DNA from: Slackia heliotrinireducens DSM 20476
Lineage (GTDB): Bacteria > Actinomycetota > Coriobacteriia > Coriobacteriales > Eggerthellaceae
Length of the DNA: 64,000 nt
Direction: 5' to 3'
NCBI RefSeq assembly: GCF_000023885.1
Contig: NC_013165.1
Location: 186,001 to 250,000, forward strand
Shown: positions 54,706 to 63,360 of the stretch, one piece after another
Numbering within the stretch: position 1 is the stretch's first letter
Layout of the letters: each line of letters opens with the position of its first letter
The notes under the pieces: model-generated
The model's input: only the letters and a program-made list of their open reading frames with translations
Databases searched by the model: none
Told to the model about the DNA's origin: nothing
Position numbers and translations under genes: made by a program

Positions 54706-54989
54706 GATGATGCTTCCTGGTGCGTTTATGCTGAGTTTTCCTGTTCAAGACAGTTTAGCGCGTCTAGCTGGTTTTTGGTACCCGAAAGCCGCTCGGCTCG
54801 GCCATTGTTGAGAAACGTTGAATTTGAAGCGGCCGATTTCGGCCATCCACGTCCAGGACCAGGCGTCTAATGTGGGTATCCCGTTGCGTCGTGCCCGTGC
54901 GGTCCTGCCAAACATTCCCGCTGTGCTACCATCTAAGGTCGAATTGCCCACCACAAGGACAAACATCGATCATTTAGGGAAGCTACCGC

Positions 54990-56702
54990 ATGGCAAATAA
55001 GCAACCGCAGCGACGTCGCACCACGTCCTCAACCACCCAGGGCTTCAAGCGTGTCTCTCAACAGCAGATGAACAACATCAGAAACTCCGCGGCGACTACG
55101 CAGGCGGTAGGTCGAAACGTTGCGGCGCAGCAAAACGCGCAGCAGCGGCCCATGCCCCAGGCTGCCCAGCCCACCATGGTGTTCGACCAGCCGGCGGTTG
55201 CGGGTTCGGTCAGCCCTGTGGCCTACAGCAAGACGGGCAGCAAGCGCAAGGAGCGCAACGCTTCCAAAAAGGCCGCGCAAGTCGCTCAGAGCAGCAACCC
55301 GTACGTCGCCAGCGCGTACAAGACCAAGAAGAAGGCCCCCTTGGCGCTGAAGATTCTCGGCGCTGCGGTGCTGGTGTTGGCCCTCATCGGCGGCGGCCTG
55401 GCGGCATTCGCCTACATGTACGCCAGCAACATCGACAAGAACCTGAGCGAAGGCATCGACCAGTCCACCCTGGACATCTTGGGCGAGAACCAGATCGCGC
55501 CCGGCGATCCGTTCTACATGCTCATCGTGGGTACGGACGGGTCTGAGGCCCGCAAGGAGACCTACGGCGATACCTTCCGCTCCGACTCCATGATTCTCGC
55601 GCGCATCGATCCTGTCCAGAAGAAGGTCACCCTCATTTCGCTCGAGCGTGACACATACGTGAACATCGAGGGGTACGGCCCCAACAAGCTCAACGCGTCC
55701 GCCGCGTACGGAGGCGCGCCGCTGGTCATCTCCACGGTTCAGGAACTGGCCGGCGTGCCCATCAGCCACTACGCGCAGGTCGACTTCGACGGTTTTGAAT
55801 CGGCCATCGATGCCCTGGGCGGTGTGGAAGTGGACGTGCCCATCGACATCGACGACGACCGTGCCGGCGGCCAACTGAGTGCAGGCCTTCAAACGCTTAA
55901 CGGCGAGCAGGCCCTGATCCTGTGCCGCTCGCGCCACGCGTACGACGCGTACGGTTCGGGCGACTACTACCGCATGGCCAACCAGCGCCTGGTGCTCGGC
56001 GCCATGGTTAAGAAAGTTCTGGCATCCGACGCCGTCACGCAGGCGGAAGTGGTCAACGCCATGTCTAAGTACATCACCACTGACCTTTCGGTCCAGGACG
56101 TTTTGGACCTTGCGGCCATGTTTAAGGGCATGGACACGTCCACTGACATCTATTCGGCCATGACACCCACCACCAGCGCGTACATCAACGGCACGTGGTA
56201 CGAGTATCTTAACGTTGAGGAATGGCAGAAGATGATGGCCCGCGTGGATGCCGGCCTGCCGCCCTACGAGGACGACGCCCAGAATCTCAACGAGGGCGGT
56301 GTTATCGACCAGAACAAGGCCTACCTGGGCAAAGACCCGAACATGGCTGTGGATACCTCCGGGGCGCAGACCACCACCACGACGCCGACTCCGGAAACCG
56401 AGCAGACCTACGACAGCAGCTACTACAGCGGAACCGACAGCGGCTACTACTACGAGGATCCCAACACCTACTACGAGGACCCCAACACCTATTATGAGGA
56501 TCCGAACGCCTATTACGAAGACCCCAGCTACTACGAGACGCCCGAAGAGCCCCCGGCTGAGGTTGATACCGGCGGCGGCGAGTACGTTGATCCGGGCCCG
56601 GTCGATTCGGGCGGCACGGGCGGTACCGGCGGCGGGGATGTGCCCGTGGAAGACGGCGGCGACACCGGTGGTGGAGAAGCACTGACCGAAGGCGGCCAAT
56701 AG
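54990..56702 (+). CDS. LytR-CpsA-Psr (LCP) family protein 1
   Basis: 570 residues. Basic, Gln-rich cytoplasmic N-terminus (1-117), TM at about 118-143, then the LCP domain: FYMLIVGTDGSEARKETYGDTFRSDSMILARIDP, ISLERDTYVNIEGYGPNKLNASAAYGG, and ILCRSRHAYDAYGSGDYYRMANQRLVL. The Arg/Asp residues that bind polyprenyl pyrophosphate are kept. LCP enzymes attach glycopolymers to peptidoglycan. The tail (about 465-570) is low complexity, with four YYEDPN repeats and a Gly/Asp end. No LytR_C domain. A terminator follows. Confidence 0.92.
   Translation: MANKQPQRRRTTSSTTQGFKRVSQQQMNNIRNSAATTQAVGRNVAAQQNAQQRPMPQAAQPTMVFDQPAVAGSVSPVAYSKTGSKRKERNASKKAAQVAQSSNPYVASAYKTKKKAPLALKILGAAVLVLALIGGGLAAFAYMYASNIDKNLSEGIDQSTLDILGENQIAPGDPFYMLIVGTDGSEARKETYGDTFRSDSMILARIDPVQKKVTLISLERDTYVNIEGYGPNKLNASAAYGGAPLVISTVQELAGVPISHYAQVDFDGFESAIDALGGVEVDVPIDIDDDRAGGQLSAGLQTLNGEQALILCRSRHAYDAYGSGDYYRMANQRLVLGAMVKKVLASDAVTQAEVVNAMSKYITTDLSVQDVLDLAAMFKGMDTSTDIYSAMTPTTSAYINGTWYEYLNVEEWQKMMARVDAGLPPYEDDAQNLNEGGVIDQNKAYLGKDPNMAVDTSGAQTTTTTPTPETEQTYDSSYYSGTDSGYYYEDPNTYYEDPNTYYEDPNAYYEDPSYYETPEEPPAEVDTGGGEYVDPGPVDSGGTGGTGGGDVPVEDGGDTGGGEALTEGGQ
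56448..56528 (+). repeat. 21-bp tandem repeats in the LCP1 tail
   Basis: Units at 56448, 56469, 56490 and a partial at 56511, coding YYEDPNT, YYEDPNT, YYEDPNA, YYEDPS. Third bases differ between units, so they are not freshly copied. Confidence 0.9.
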
Positions 56703-56709
56703 TCAGAAC

Positions 56710-56750
56710 AAAGCGCCGGTCCGGCATGTTCCGGGCCGGCGCTTTCTCTT
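56710..56750 (+). terminator. Terminator after LCP1
   Basis: 10-bp perfect stem AAAGCGCCGG/CCGGCGCTTT (56710-56719/56736-56745) and TCTCTT tail. Confidence 0.88.
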
Positions 56751-56961
56751 TATAAAACAATATGACCTGAGCTTCTTATGTCTGGTCCAACATCACGGGA
56801 CATGTGGCGCAAAAGGGAACATTTTGTGTGCGCGGCTGTTCAGGAGCATAAAATGGCGTATCATCTACGCTCCAGGCGCACAGAAACGAGGTCTCGTGCG
56901 CGCGTCCGACGAAACGGAATCGAAGGCCTCGGCGTCAACGGCGCCGATAAGGAGACAGGTT

Positions 56962-58434
56962 ATGGGAAATCGCCGACGTAGCGGTTCAGACTCATATAGC
57001 GCTTATTCGCGCCAATCCAACACGCCTTACAGCAGCTCGAATTACGGAACTTCCGCCCAGGGCGCGGCCGACCGCTATTCGCGCCGCACCCAACAGGCGG
57101 AATACGGCAAGCAGATGGAGAAGAAGCGCCGCGGCAAGCGCGTTCTCACCACCGTTTTGGTCAGCTTGCTGGTGGTCCTGTTCGCGGGGGCTGCCGCGTT
57201 CGGCGCGTACTATTTCATGATCAACAGCAACCTCCACCAGGAGGTTGACGAGGATTTGGCAGCTGCCCTGGACGAGGTGGAAACGCCTACCGACCCCTTC
57301 TACGTGCTGCTGCTGGGTGTGGACAGGTCCGAATCGCGCGACGGGTCCGCCGAGTTCGGCGACGTGTTCCGCTCGGACACCATCATTCTGGCCCGCATCG
57401 ATCCGACGGAAAAGCAGGCCACGCTGATTTCCATCGTGCGCGACACCTATGTGGATATCGAGGGATACGGTCCCAACAAGATTAATGCGGCCCATGCGTT
57501 CGGTGGCCCGGCTTTGACCGTCAAGACTGTTTCCGAATTCGCTGGCGTTCCCATCAGCCATTACGTCGAAGTGGACTTCGACGGGTTCGAAGCGGCCGTG
57601 GACGCCGTTGGCGGTGTGGACGTGGACGTGCCCATCACCATCGATGACGATGATGCGGGCGGATACGTTGCGGCCGGCGAGCAGACCCTCAGTGGCGAAG
57701 AGGCCCTGATCCTGTGCCGTGCGCGCCATGCCTACGACGAATACGGCGACGGCGACATGTACCGCGCGGCCAACCAGCGCATGGTCATCGGCGCTTTGGC
57801 CGAGAAGGTGCTGGCGGCTGACACCGGCACCATGCTCAATCTGATTACCGACATGAGCGAATACGTGACCACCGACATGAGCGTGGCCGAGATTGCCAGC
57901 GTGGCCATGGCCATGCGGGGGATGGACACCGACTCCATCTACAGCTGCTCCAACCCGACTACCAGCGCCTACGAGAACGACGTGTGGTACGAGTACAGCA
58001 ACAACCAGGCCTGGACCGTCATGATGCAGCGCGTCGACGCGGGCCTGTCTCCTACGGGTGACGACGCCACATCTTCCAACAACGGCGGCATCATCGACGG
58101 CACCGTGGACTCCGATTACATTGCCGAAACGGTGCTCGGCGACGACATGGCCCAGACCGTCGTCGCGGATGTGGTGGTGCTCAACGGTAACGGCGTGGAC
58201 GGCTCGGCGGCCCGCGCGTCCAGCATCCTGATGAACAACGGCATGACTGTGGTTTCGACGGGGTCGGCCAATTCCTACGAGTACGGCCAGACCGTGGTGG
58301 TGTACAACGACCCCAGCTTCCGCGACGAGGCCGAAAAGGCCCAAGGCGCGCTGGGTGTGGGCTACGTCTTCGAAAACGACGGGACCTACGCTTTCACCGG
58401 CGACGTGCTGGTCGTGGTCGGCGCCGACTTCTAG
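56962..58434 (+). CDS. LytR-CpsA-Psr (LCP) family protein 2 with LytR_C domain
   Basis: 490 residues from the ATG at 56962 (AAGGAG 8 bases upstream), rather than earlier in-frame ATGs without sites. Cytoplasmic Ser/Tyr/Arg-rich start (1-55), TM at 61-85, and an LCP domain closely matching LCP1 (FYVLLLGVDRSESRDGSAEFGDVFRSDTIILARID, IVRDTYVDIEGYGPNKINAAHAFGG, LCRARHAYDEYGDGDMYRAANQR). A C-terminal LytR_C domain (about 405-490: VVVLNGNGVDGSAARASSILMNNGMTVVSTG) is present, which LCP1 lacks. The two probably arose by duplication. Confidence 0.92.
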   Translation: MGNRRRSGSDSYSAYSRQSNTPYSSSNYGTSAQGAADRYSRRTQQAEYGKQMEKKRRGKRVLTTVLVSLLVVLFAGAAAFGAYYFMINSNLHQEVDEDLAAALDEVETPTDPFYVLLLGVDRSESRDGSAEFGDVFRSDTIILARIDPTEKQATLISIVRDTYVDIEGYGPNKINAAHAFGGPALTVKTVSEFAGVPISHYVEVDFDGFEAAVDAVGGVDVDVPITIDDDDAGGYVAAGEQTLSGEEALILCRARHAYDEYGDGDMYRAANQRMVIGALAEKVLAADTGTMLNLITDMSEYVTTDMSVAEIASVAMAMRGMDTDSIYSCSNPTTSAYENDVWYEYSNNQAWTVMMQRVDAGLSPTGDDATSSNNGGIIDGTVDSDYIAETVLGDDMAQTVVADVVVLNGNGVDGSAARASSILMNNGMTVVSTGSANSYEYGQTVVVYNDPSFRDEAEKAQGALGVGYVFENDGTYAFTGDVLVVVGADF

Positions 58435-58459
58435 CGACGTAGGGAACACGCATCTCCCC

Positions 58460-58487
58460 GCGGCCGTCCTTCTGGGCGGCCGCTTTT
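58460..58487 (+). terminator. Terminator after LCP2
   Basis: GCGGCCG (58460-58466) with CGGCCGC (58477-58483), then TTTTCG. Confidence 0.85.
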
Positions 58488-58550
58488 CGCATCTGGGGCG
58501 TGGAAGCCCCGGTTGCGCTTGACGACCCCGCTCGCCAGTTCCCGCCACCA

Positions 58551-58654
58551 GCCCAGGCGCATGCATCCCGCGCGCAGTTCCGCACGACGCGGAATGTCCG
58601 ATGGACATTCCGCCAAAGCAGGACTGCCTGAGCACGGGATGCATGCGCCTGGGC
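58551..58654 (-). repeat. Nested-hairpin intergenic element, copy D
   Basis: Perfect 20-bp outer stem (58551-58570 with 58635-58654). The inner stem is GCGGAATGTCC/GGACATTCCGC (58589-58599/58603-58613, GAT loop). On the minus strand, box 1 is GTGCTCAGGCAGTCCTG and box 2 TCGTGCGGAACTGCGCGC. Nearest to copy C in the inner stem, but with an unrelated outer stem. Confidence 0.9.
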
Positions 58655-58708
58655 CCAGCAGCCAGGACACGACAACGCGATATTTCGTCAACCTGCGGAA
58701 ACGCACCC

Positions 58709-58736
58709 TTGCAACTGCGGCGGGGCGTTCTATAAT
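58709..58736 (+). promoter_or_regulatory. ilvBN promoter
   Basis: TTGCAA (58709-58714), 16-bp spacer, TATAAT (58731-58736). Start near 58743, giving a leader of about 360 nt. Confidence 0.85.
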
Positions 58737-58742
58737 GCGGGT

Positions 58743-59102
58743 ACTCGACAAATGCGATGACAGGGCGAGTAGGGACGAACCCATCTTCAGAAAGCAGGCG
58801 GTGCTGCGAGCCTGCGTTGGACGGCCCCGAACATTCCCTTGAGCAGCGCAGCTGAACGACGCTCGGCCACCCGGCACACCACCGAAGCCCGAATGTCCTG
58901 TACGCTGGGCCGGAAGCCACCGTGACGGCTGCATGAGGAGCACTGTCTTCTGCATTTATTGGGTGTGGAACAGCCACATGAGGAAAGGCAGGGCAGTGCG
59001 GATGCAGCTTCGACGTCGCAGGCGAACCGGCGCATTCTCCACTTCCCCTTGCCGCATCCGCATGCGGATCGCCGTCGGTACGGATAGGGGAGTCAGTCTG
59101 CC
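58743..59102 (+). promoter_or_regulatory. T-box riboswitch in the ilvB leader
   Basis: Stem I of a T-box is visible in order: GATGAC (58757-58762), the AGGGCGAGTAGGG strand with the AGTA loop-E motif, the apical AGAAAGCAGGC...CTGCGAGCCTGCG pair (about 58790-58818), then CCCCGAACATTCCCTTGAG. CCC and CCCT pair with GGG and AGGG around the internal loop, so the specifier after GAAC reads ATT (Ile). The antiterminator is less clear; TGTGGAACAGCC near 58969 may be the UGGNAC bulge. No T-run terminator is seen, so control may be on translation. Confidence 0.65.
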
Positions 59103-60971
59103 ATGATGAACTTGCAAGAAGACCTCGAGCGCAAGAGCCTGGCCATTGCCGGCAAGCCGTTCGGTCCGGGCAGCGCCACCGAGCACGAGGGGCAGCGCAT
59201 GAACGGCGCCCAGGCCGTGGTCGCGTCGCTTGAGGCGGAAGGCGTGGAGACCATCTTCGGGTACCCTGGAGGCACGGTCATCGACATCTACGACGCGCTG
59301 TACGATTCCAAAATCAAACACGTGCTGGCCCGCCATGAGCAGGGTGCCTGCCACATGGCCGACGGATACGCGCGCTCCACGGGGCGTCCCGGCGTGTGCC
59401 TGGTGACCAGCGGTCCTGGCGCCACCAACGTGGTGACCGCCATCGCCACGGCGTTTCTGGATTCCATCCCGCTCATCGTCATCACCGGTCAGGTGAAGCG
59501 CCCCGTCATCGGCACCGACGCCTTCCAAGAGGCCGACACCGTTGGCATCACCATGCCCATCGTGAAGCACAGCTACCTTCTGACCAGCACCGACGACTTG
59601 ACGAAAACGTTCCGCGAGGCCTTCTACATCGCATCGACGGGCCGTCCGGGCCCGGTGCTTATCGACGTGCCTTCCGATATCTCCACCGCCGAGATGGTGT
59701 TTCATTATCCCGACGATGTGAACCTGCCCAGCTACAAACCCACCTACAAAGGCAACGCTCGCCAGATCAAGCAGACGGTTTCCGCCCTTAAGGAAGCGAA
59801 GCGACCGCTGCTGTACGTGGGCGGCGGCGTGGCGCTGTCCTTCGCCGAGAAGGAACTGGCCGATCTGGCGCACATGCTGCGCATCCCCGTGGTCACCACG
59901 CTTATGGCCGTGGGCGTCATGGATCCCGATGACGAGCTCAACCTGGGTGCGGTGGGCATGCACGGCTCCCGTTACGCCAACAAGGCCATGAACGATTGCG
60001 ACCTGCTGATTGCCGTGGGCGCACGCTTCTCGGAGCGGGTGACCGGACGTATCGACACCTTCAACCAGGGGGCCAAGGTCATTCATATCGATATCGATCC
60101 GGCCGAAATCGGCAAGGTACGCGCCGCGGAGATCCCCATCGTGGGCGACGCGCAGATCGTGCTTGCCACCCTTGCTGGACAGGCTGAAAAGCAGAACGTG
60201 GGCCCTGTTGGCGAAGCCTTCGCCCAACAGTGTTTCGAGTGGCGTGAACGCTGGCCGCTGTACGACCGCGAACTTGCCGCCAAGGAGGGCCAGGGCCGCA
60301 TCGTGCCCGAGGCGTCGCTGCTCATGCTGTCCGGCAAGCTGGACCGCGACAACTCCATCGTCGTCACGGACGTGGGGCAGCATCAGATGTGGGCCTTCCA
60401 GTTCATCAAGCGTAACAACCCCGGCACCTTCCTCACGTCGGGCGGCCTGGGCACCATGGGCTACGGCCTGCCCGCGGCCATCGGCGCGCAGATCGTCAAT
60501 CCCGACCAGCAGGTGGTGCTGGTGACCGGCGACGGATCATTCCAGATGTGCATTCAGGAGATGGCCACGGCCACCATCAACAACGCGCCGGTCAAGGTGG
60601 TTATTTTGGACAACCGCGCGCTGGGTATGGTGCACCAGTGGCAGAAGCTGTTCTACAACGGGCGCTATTCAGCCACGGTGCTGGACCCCGTTCCCGATTT
60701 CGTGAAGCTGGCCGAAGCCTACGGTTGGCAGGGCGAGCGCATCGTCGACCCCGATGAGCTGTCCGCGGCGTACGACCGCATGCTGGCCGCCGAGGGTCCG
60801 TACCTGCTTGACGTGGACATTCGCGCCGATATGAACGTGTATCCCATGGTGCCTGCCGGCGCTCCCATGAGCAAGCAGTTCGGCGCCATCGACATGGACG
60901 CGGGCGGCACGCGCATCAGGTATGACGACGTCAATCCGCCCATCGGCTCCGATGACGAGATGGAGGCTTAA
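59103..60971 (+). CDS. ilvB: Acetolactate synthase large subunit
   Basis: 622 residues. ThDP enzyme: N-terminal PYR domain with the catalytic Glu79 (ARHEQGACHMADGYAR), central FAD domain (PLLYVGGGVALSF..., LIAVGARFSERVTGR), and C-terminal PP domain with the ThDP motif VTGDGSFQMCIQEMATATINN. About 30 residues at the N-terminus precede the usual start (MNGAQAVVASLEAEGVETIFGYPGG). First step of Val/Leu (and Ile) synthesis. GGGGAG is 12 bases before ATG, rather far. ilvN follows after 3 bases. Confidence 0.95.
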   Translation: MMNLQEDLERKSLAIAGKPFGPGSATEHEGQRMNGAQAVVASLEAEGVETIFGYPGGTVIDIYDALYDSKIKHVLARHEQGACHMADGYARSTGRPGVCLVTSGPGATNVVTAIATAFLDSIPLIVITGQVKRPVIGTDAFQEADTVGITMPIVKHSYLLTSTDDLTKTFREAFYIASTGRPGPVLIDVPSDISTAEMVFHYPDDVNLPSYKPTYKGNARQIKQTVSALKEAKRPLLYVGGGVALSFAEKELADLAHMLRIPVVTTLMAVGVMDPDDELNLGAVGMHGSRYANKAMNDCDLLIAVGARFSERVTGRIDTFNQGAKVIHIDIDPAEIGKVRAAEIPIVGDAQIVLATLAGQAEKQNVGPVGEAFAQQCFEWRERWPLYDRELAAKEGQGRIVPEASLLMLSGKLDRDNSIVVTDVGQHQMWAFQFIKRNNPGTFLTSGGLGTMGYGLPAAIGAQIVNPDQQVVLVTGDGSFQMCIQEMATATINNAPVKVVILDNRALGMVHQWQKLFYNGRYSATVLDPVPDFVKLAEAYGWQGERIVDPDELSAAYDRMLAAEGPYLLDVDIRADMNVYPMVPAGAPMSKQFGAIDMDAGGTRIRYDDVNPPIGSDDEMEA

Positions 60972-60974
60972 GCC

Positions 60975-61460
60975 ATGGACCACATTCTTTCCGTACTTGT
61001 CGAGAACAAGGCCGGCGTGCTGTCCCGTGTCGTGGGGCTCATCACGCGGCGTGGCTTCAACATCCAGTCGCTGACCGTGGCGCCCACCGAGGACCCCACG
61101 GTGTCACGCATGACCATCATTCTGAACTGCGACGAGGTGGCTTGCGAGCAGATCGTCAAGCAGCTGCACAAGCTGGTCAGCGTGTATAAGATCAGCAACC
61201 TGACCAACAAGGCGTCCATCGAGCGCGAGCTGGCGCTGTTCAAGGTGACGGTGCCCGCCGAGAAGCGTGGCGAAATCATCGAGATCGCGAACGTGTTCCG
61301 TGCGAAGATCGTCGACGTGAGCAGGTCGTCCATGACCATCGAGGCGACAGGCGACGAGGACAAGCTGTCGGCCATCGAGGATTTGCTGCGCGGTTACGGC
61401 ATCAAGCAGCTGACCCGCACAGGTAAGGTGGTCATGCCCCGCGACCCTCGCGAAAGCTAA
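60975..61460 (+). CDS. ilvN: Acetolactate synthase small (regulatory) subunit
   Basis: 161 residues. N-terminal ACT domain (HILSVLVENKAGVLSRVVGLITRRGFNIQSLTVAPTEDPTVSRMTI), where valine feedback normally acts, and the C-terminal ALS small-subunit domain (ELALFKVTVPAEKRGEIIEIANVFRAKIVDVSRSSMTIEATG). It activates IlvB and confers valine inhibition. Start 3 bases after the ilvB stop, so translationally coupled. No ilvC follows; convergent with the regulator gene. Confidence 0.95.
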   Translation: MDHILSVLVENKAGVLSRVVGLITRRGFNIQSLTVAPTEDPTVSRMTIILNCDEVACEQIVKQLHKLVSVYKISNLTNKASIERELALFKVTVPAEKRGEIIEIANVFRAKIVDVSRSSMTIEATGDEDKLSAIEDLLRGYGIKQLTRTGKVVMPRDPRES

Positions 61461-61492
61461 CCTGGTCGGACGGTTCGCTTCGGGCGGACGGG

Positions 61493-62440
61493 CTAGCTCT
61501 CGTAGCGCACAGCGCCCAGACGACCGCAGCTCAGCCCGGGCATCGATTCCAGCGCATGGCGGAAGCTCTCCGACGCGGCGATCCGTTTCACCTGGCGCAA
61601 CAGCCCGCGGTTTTCGGGGGACTTGCGCACCACGATGTCCAGATGTTCGGTTTGCATGGGGACGAACTGCAGGCCTTCGACCATCGCTGCCTCGCGGGCG
61701 GTGCCGATGGTGACGTCCGATTCACCACTGGCCACGCGTTTCGCCGCTTCGAGACCGTTGGTGGCCGGGCCGTTGTAGCCCGCGATGTTAGAGGGCCTGG
61801 CCTCGATTGCCATGAGCTTTTCGTCCAGCAGCACACGTCCGCCGGTGCCCAGTTCACGTTGGGCCAGACGCACGCCGTCCTTAAGCAGGCCGCCCCAGGT
61901 GGTGAGGCGTTTCGGGTTGCCTTCGGCCACTATGAACCCGCGCTGCCGGTCGGCCAGGCTGATCAGCACCACAGGCGTGCCAGGCGCGACACGCTGGGCG
62001 TACGGGATGTTGTAGCTGTTGGTTTTCGCGTCGTACAGGTCCACGACGGCCACATCGACCTGGCCGAGGTACATGCCCACCAGGGCGGCAAATCCGTTGA
62101 TGTGGCGCCGGGCCGCGGGTAGGCCCGCTTCGGCCAGCGAGCTTGAAAGCGCGTCGCACACGGCATCGGTGCCGGCAAGCACGACGCTTGCGTTGTCGTG
62201 GGTAATGGCGGAAAGGTACGCGGGGCCGTGGTCGTCTTCGGATTCTGCCTGGGCGGCGGTCGCGCCGCCGGTGTGCTGCGCGGTCAGGTACTGCTCCACA
62301 TCGTGCATGGTGAAGCGCAGCTTGCGTCCGATTCGGTACGACCCCAGCTCGCCGCTGGCTGCCATCTCGTACACTTTGTTCTTTCCCACGTGAAGGATCC
62401 CGGCGACGTCGGTGGCGTTCAGTTGCTGTTCGTGGAGCAT
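61493..62440 (-). CDS. Excisionase-type HTH fused to PBP-like domain; candidate molybdate-responsive regulator
   Basis: 315 residues from the ATG at 62440 (AAGGGGA 4 bases upstream). Residues 5-55 are a MerR/excisionase-type HTH (LNATDVAGILHVGKNKVYEMAASGELGSYRIGRKLRFTMHDVEQYL). From about 85 on it is a periplasmic-binding-like domain in the cytosol (PF12727/COG1910 type, often annotated molybdate-binding): GGRVLLDEKLMAIEARPSNIAGYNGPATNGLEAAKRVASGESDVTIGTAREAAMVEGLQFVPMQTEHLDIVV. It is divergent from the Mop gene, with a 10-bp direct repeat between them. Ligand (molybdate or tungstate) is inferred from this family and context. Confidence 0.85.
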   Translation of the reverse strand: MLHEQQLNATDVAGILHVGKNKVYEMAASGELGSYRIGRKLRFTMHDVEQYLTAQHTGGATAAQAESEDDHGPAYLSAITHDNASVVLAGTDAVCDALSSSLAEAGLPAARRHINGFAALVGMYLGQVDVAVVDLYDAKTNSYNIPYAQRVAPGTPVVLISLADRQRGFIVAEGNPKRLTTWGGLLKDGVRLAQRELGTGGRVLLDEKLMAIEARPSNIAGYNGPATNGLEAAKRVASGESDVTIGTAREAAMVEGLQFVPMQTEHLDIVVRKSPENRGLLRQVKRIAASESFRHALESMPGLSCGRLGAVRYES

Positions 62441-62475
62441 TGTTCCCCTTAAAAAATGGTAAATTTTTGAGAATA

Positions 62476-62504
62476 ATTGTATAATGAAAGCTCCGAATTG
62501 ACAA
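62476..62504 (-). promoter_or_regulatory. Promoter of the HTH-PBP regulator gene
   Basis: On the minus strand TTGTCA (62504-62499), 17-bp spacer, TACAAT (62481-62476). Confidence 0.75.
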
Positions 62505-62524
62505 ACTTTCAGCATGCTTTGACG

Positions 62525-62544
62525 CACCGTGACGGACCGTAACG
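62525..62544. promoter_or_regulatory. Two 10-bp direct repeats upstream of mop (candidate operator)
   Basis: CACCGTGACG and GACCGTAACG in tandem. The core CGTRACG at 10-bp spacing matches the three repeats upstream of modA (11401-11430). They end 14 bp before a possible mop promoter TTGTGA-N17-CGTTAT (62559-62587). Confidence 0.55.
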
Positions 62545-62681
62545 AAGCGGGATGCCAGTTGTGAAAACAAACCCTGGAAAACGTTATCCGATGGTAGGAA
62601 GGGCATACTGGGTTCTGTCAACAGGGCGGACCGATTGGTGGCCGCCGAACCAAGAACCGAACGACCGAAAGGAAATGCACC

Positions 62682-63101
62682 ATGAAGATCTCCGCACGCA
62701 ACCAGCTCAAGGGCACTGTCGTCTCTGTCAAGGAAGGCGCCGTCAACGGCGTCGTCGCCATCGAGGTGGGCGGCCAGACGCTGAAGGCCTCCATCACCAT
62801 GGAATCCATCAAGGAACTCGGCCTGGCCGAGGGTGTCGAAGCCTTCGCCATCGTCAAGGCCACCAGCGTCATGTTCGCTACCGGCAAAGTGGAGGGCATT
62901 TCCGCCCGCAACCAGCTCGAGGGTACCGTTGTGAAGGTGACCGAGGGTGCCGTGAACGGCCACGTGGTGCTCGAGCTCGCTGACGGCAACCGTGTTTCCG
63001 GCTCCATCACCAACGAAGCCATCGAAGACCTGGGCCTGGCCGAAGGCGCCAAGGCCGTTGCCATCGTCAAGGCCACCGACGTCATCGTGGGTGTCGAGTA
63101 A
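62682..63101 (+). CDS. mop: Molybdenum-pterin-binding (di-Mop/TOBE) protein
   Basis: 139 residues made of two tandem Mop (TOBE) domains: SARNQLKGTVVSVKEGAVNGVVAIEVGGQTLKASIT...AIVKATSVM (2-66) and SARNQLEGTVVKVTEGAVNGHVVLELADGNRVSGSIT...AIVKATDVIVG (74-137). Di-Mop molbindins bind molybdate or tungstate oligomerically and act as storage or buffer; here it may also supply the sensing module absent from the ModE-like protein. AAAGGAAA 6-8 bases before ATG. Divergent from the HTH-PBP regulator; terminator at 63127. Confidence 0.95.
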   Translation: MKISARNQLKGTVVSVKEGAVNGVVAIEVGGQTLKASITMESIKELGLAEGVEAFAIVKATSVMFATGKVEGISARNQLEGTVVKVTEGAVNGHVVLELADGNRVSGSITNEAIEDLGLAEGAKAVAIVKATDVIVGVE

Positions 63102-63126
63102 CCTCAATCGACATACCGATCGTCCG

Positions 63127-63152
63127 GGCGCGTCCTTCGGGGCGCGCCTTTT
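63127..63152 (+). terminator. mop terminator
   Basis: 9-bp stem with one G-T pair (63127-63135 with 63140-63148) around a TTCG loop, and a TTTT tail. Confidence 0.85.
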
Positions 63153-63360
63153 CGTTTCTGCCCGATGCGGCATTTGGATGTGGCGATAGAGGTTCGGGTA
63201 AATGGCACACGTGCTGGTTATGTGGTGAAATGCTCTCCCGAGATTAACAATTGGGTGGCGGACGCATGACCGTGGAGCCAGGGGCGCAGGCTACCCGTAT
63301 AATTCCCTCATAAATCAAGAGATGACCGCACCGACACCCCCACGAAACGAGGTATCGCCC

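Noticed and set aside
62682-63101. Two Mop repeats as a recent gene duplication in tandem
   Set aside because: The two halves differ at many codons and the two-domain form is a standard molbindin architecture, so it is not a recent event.
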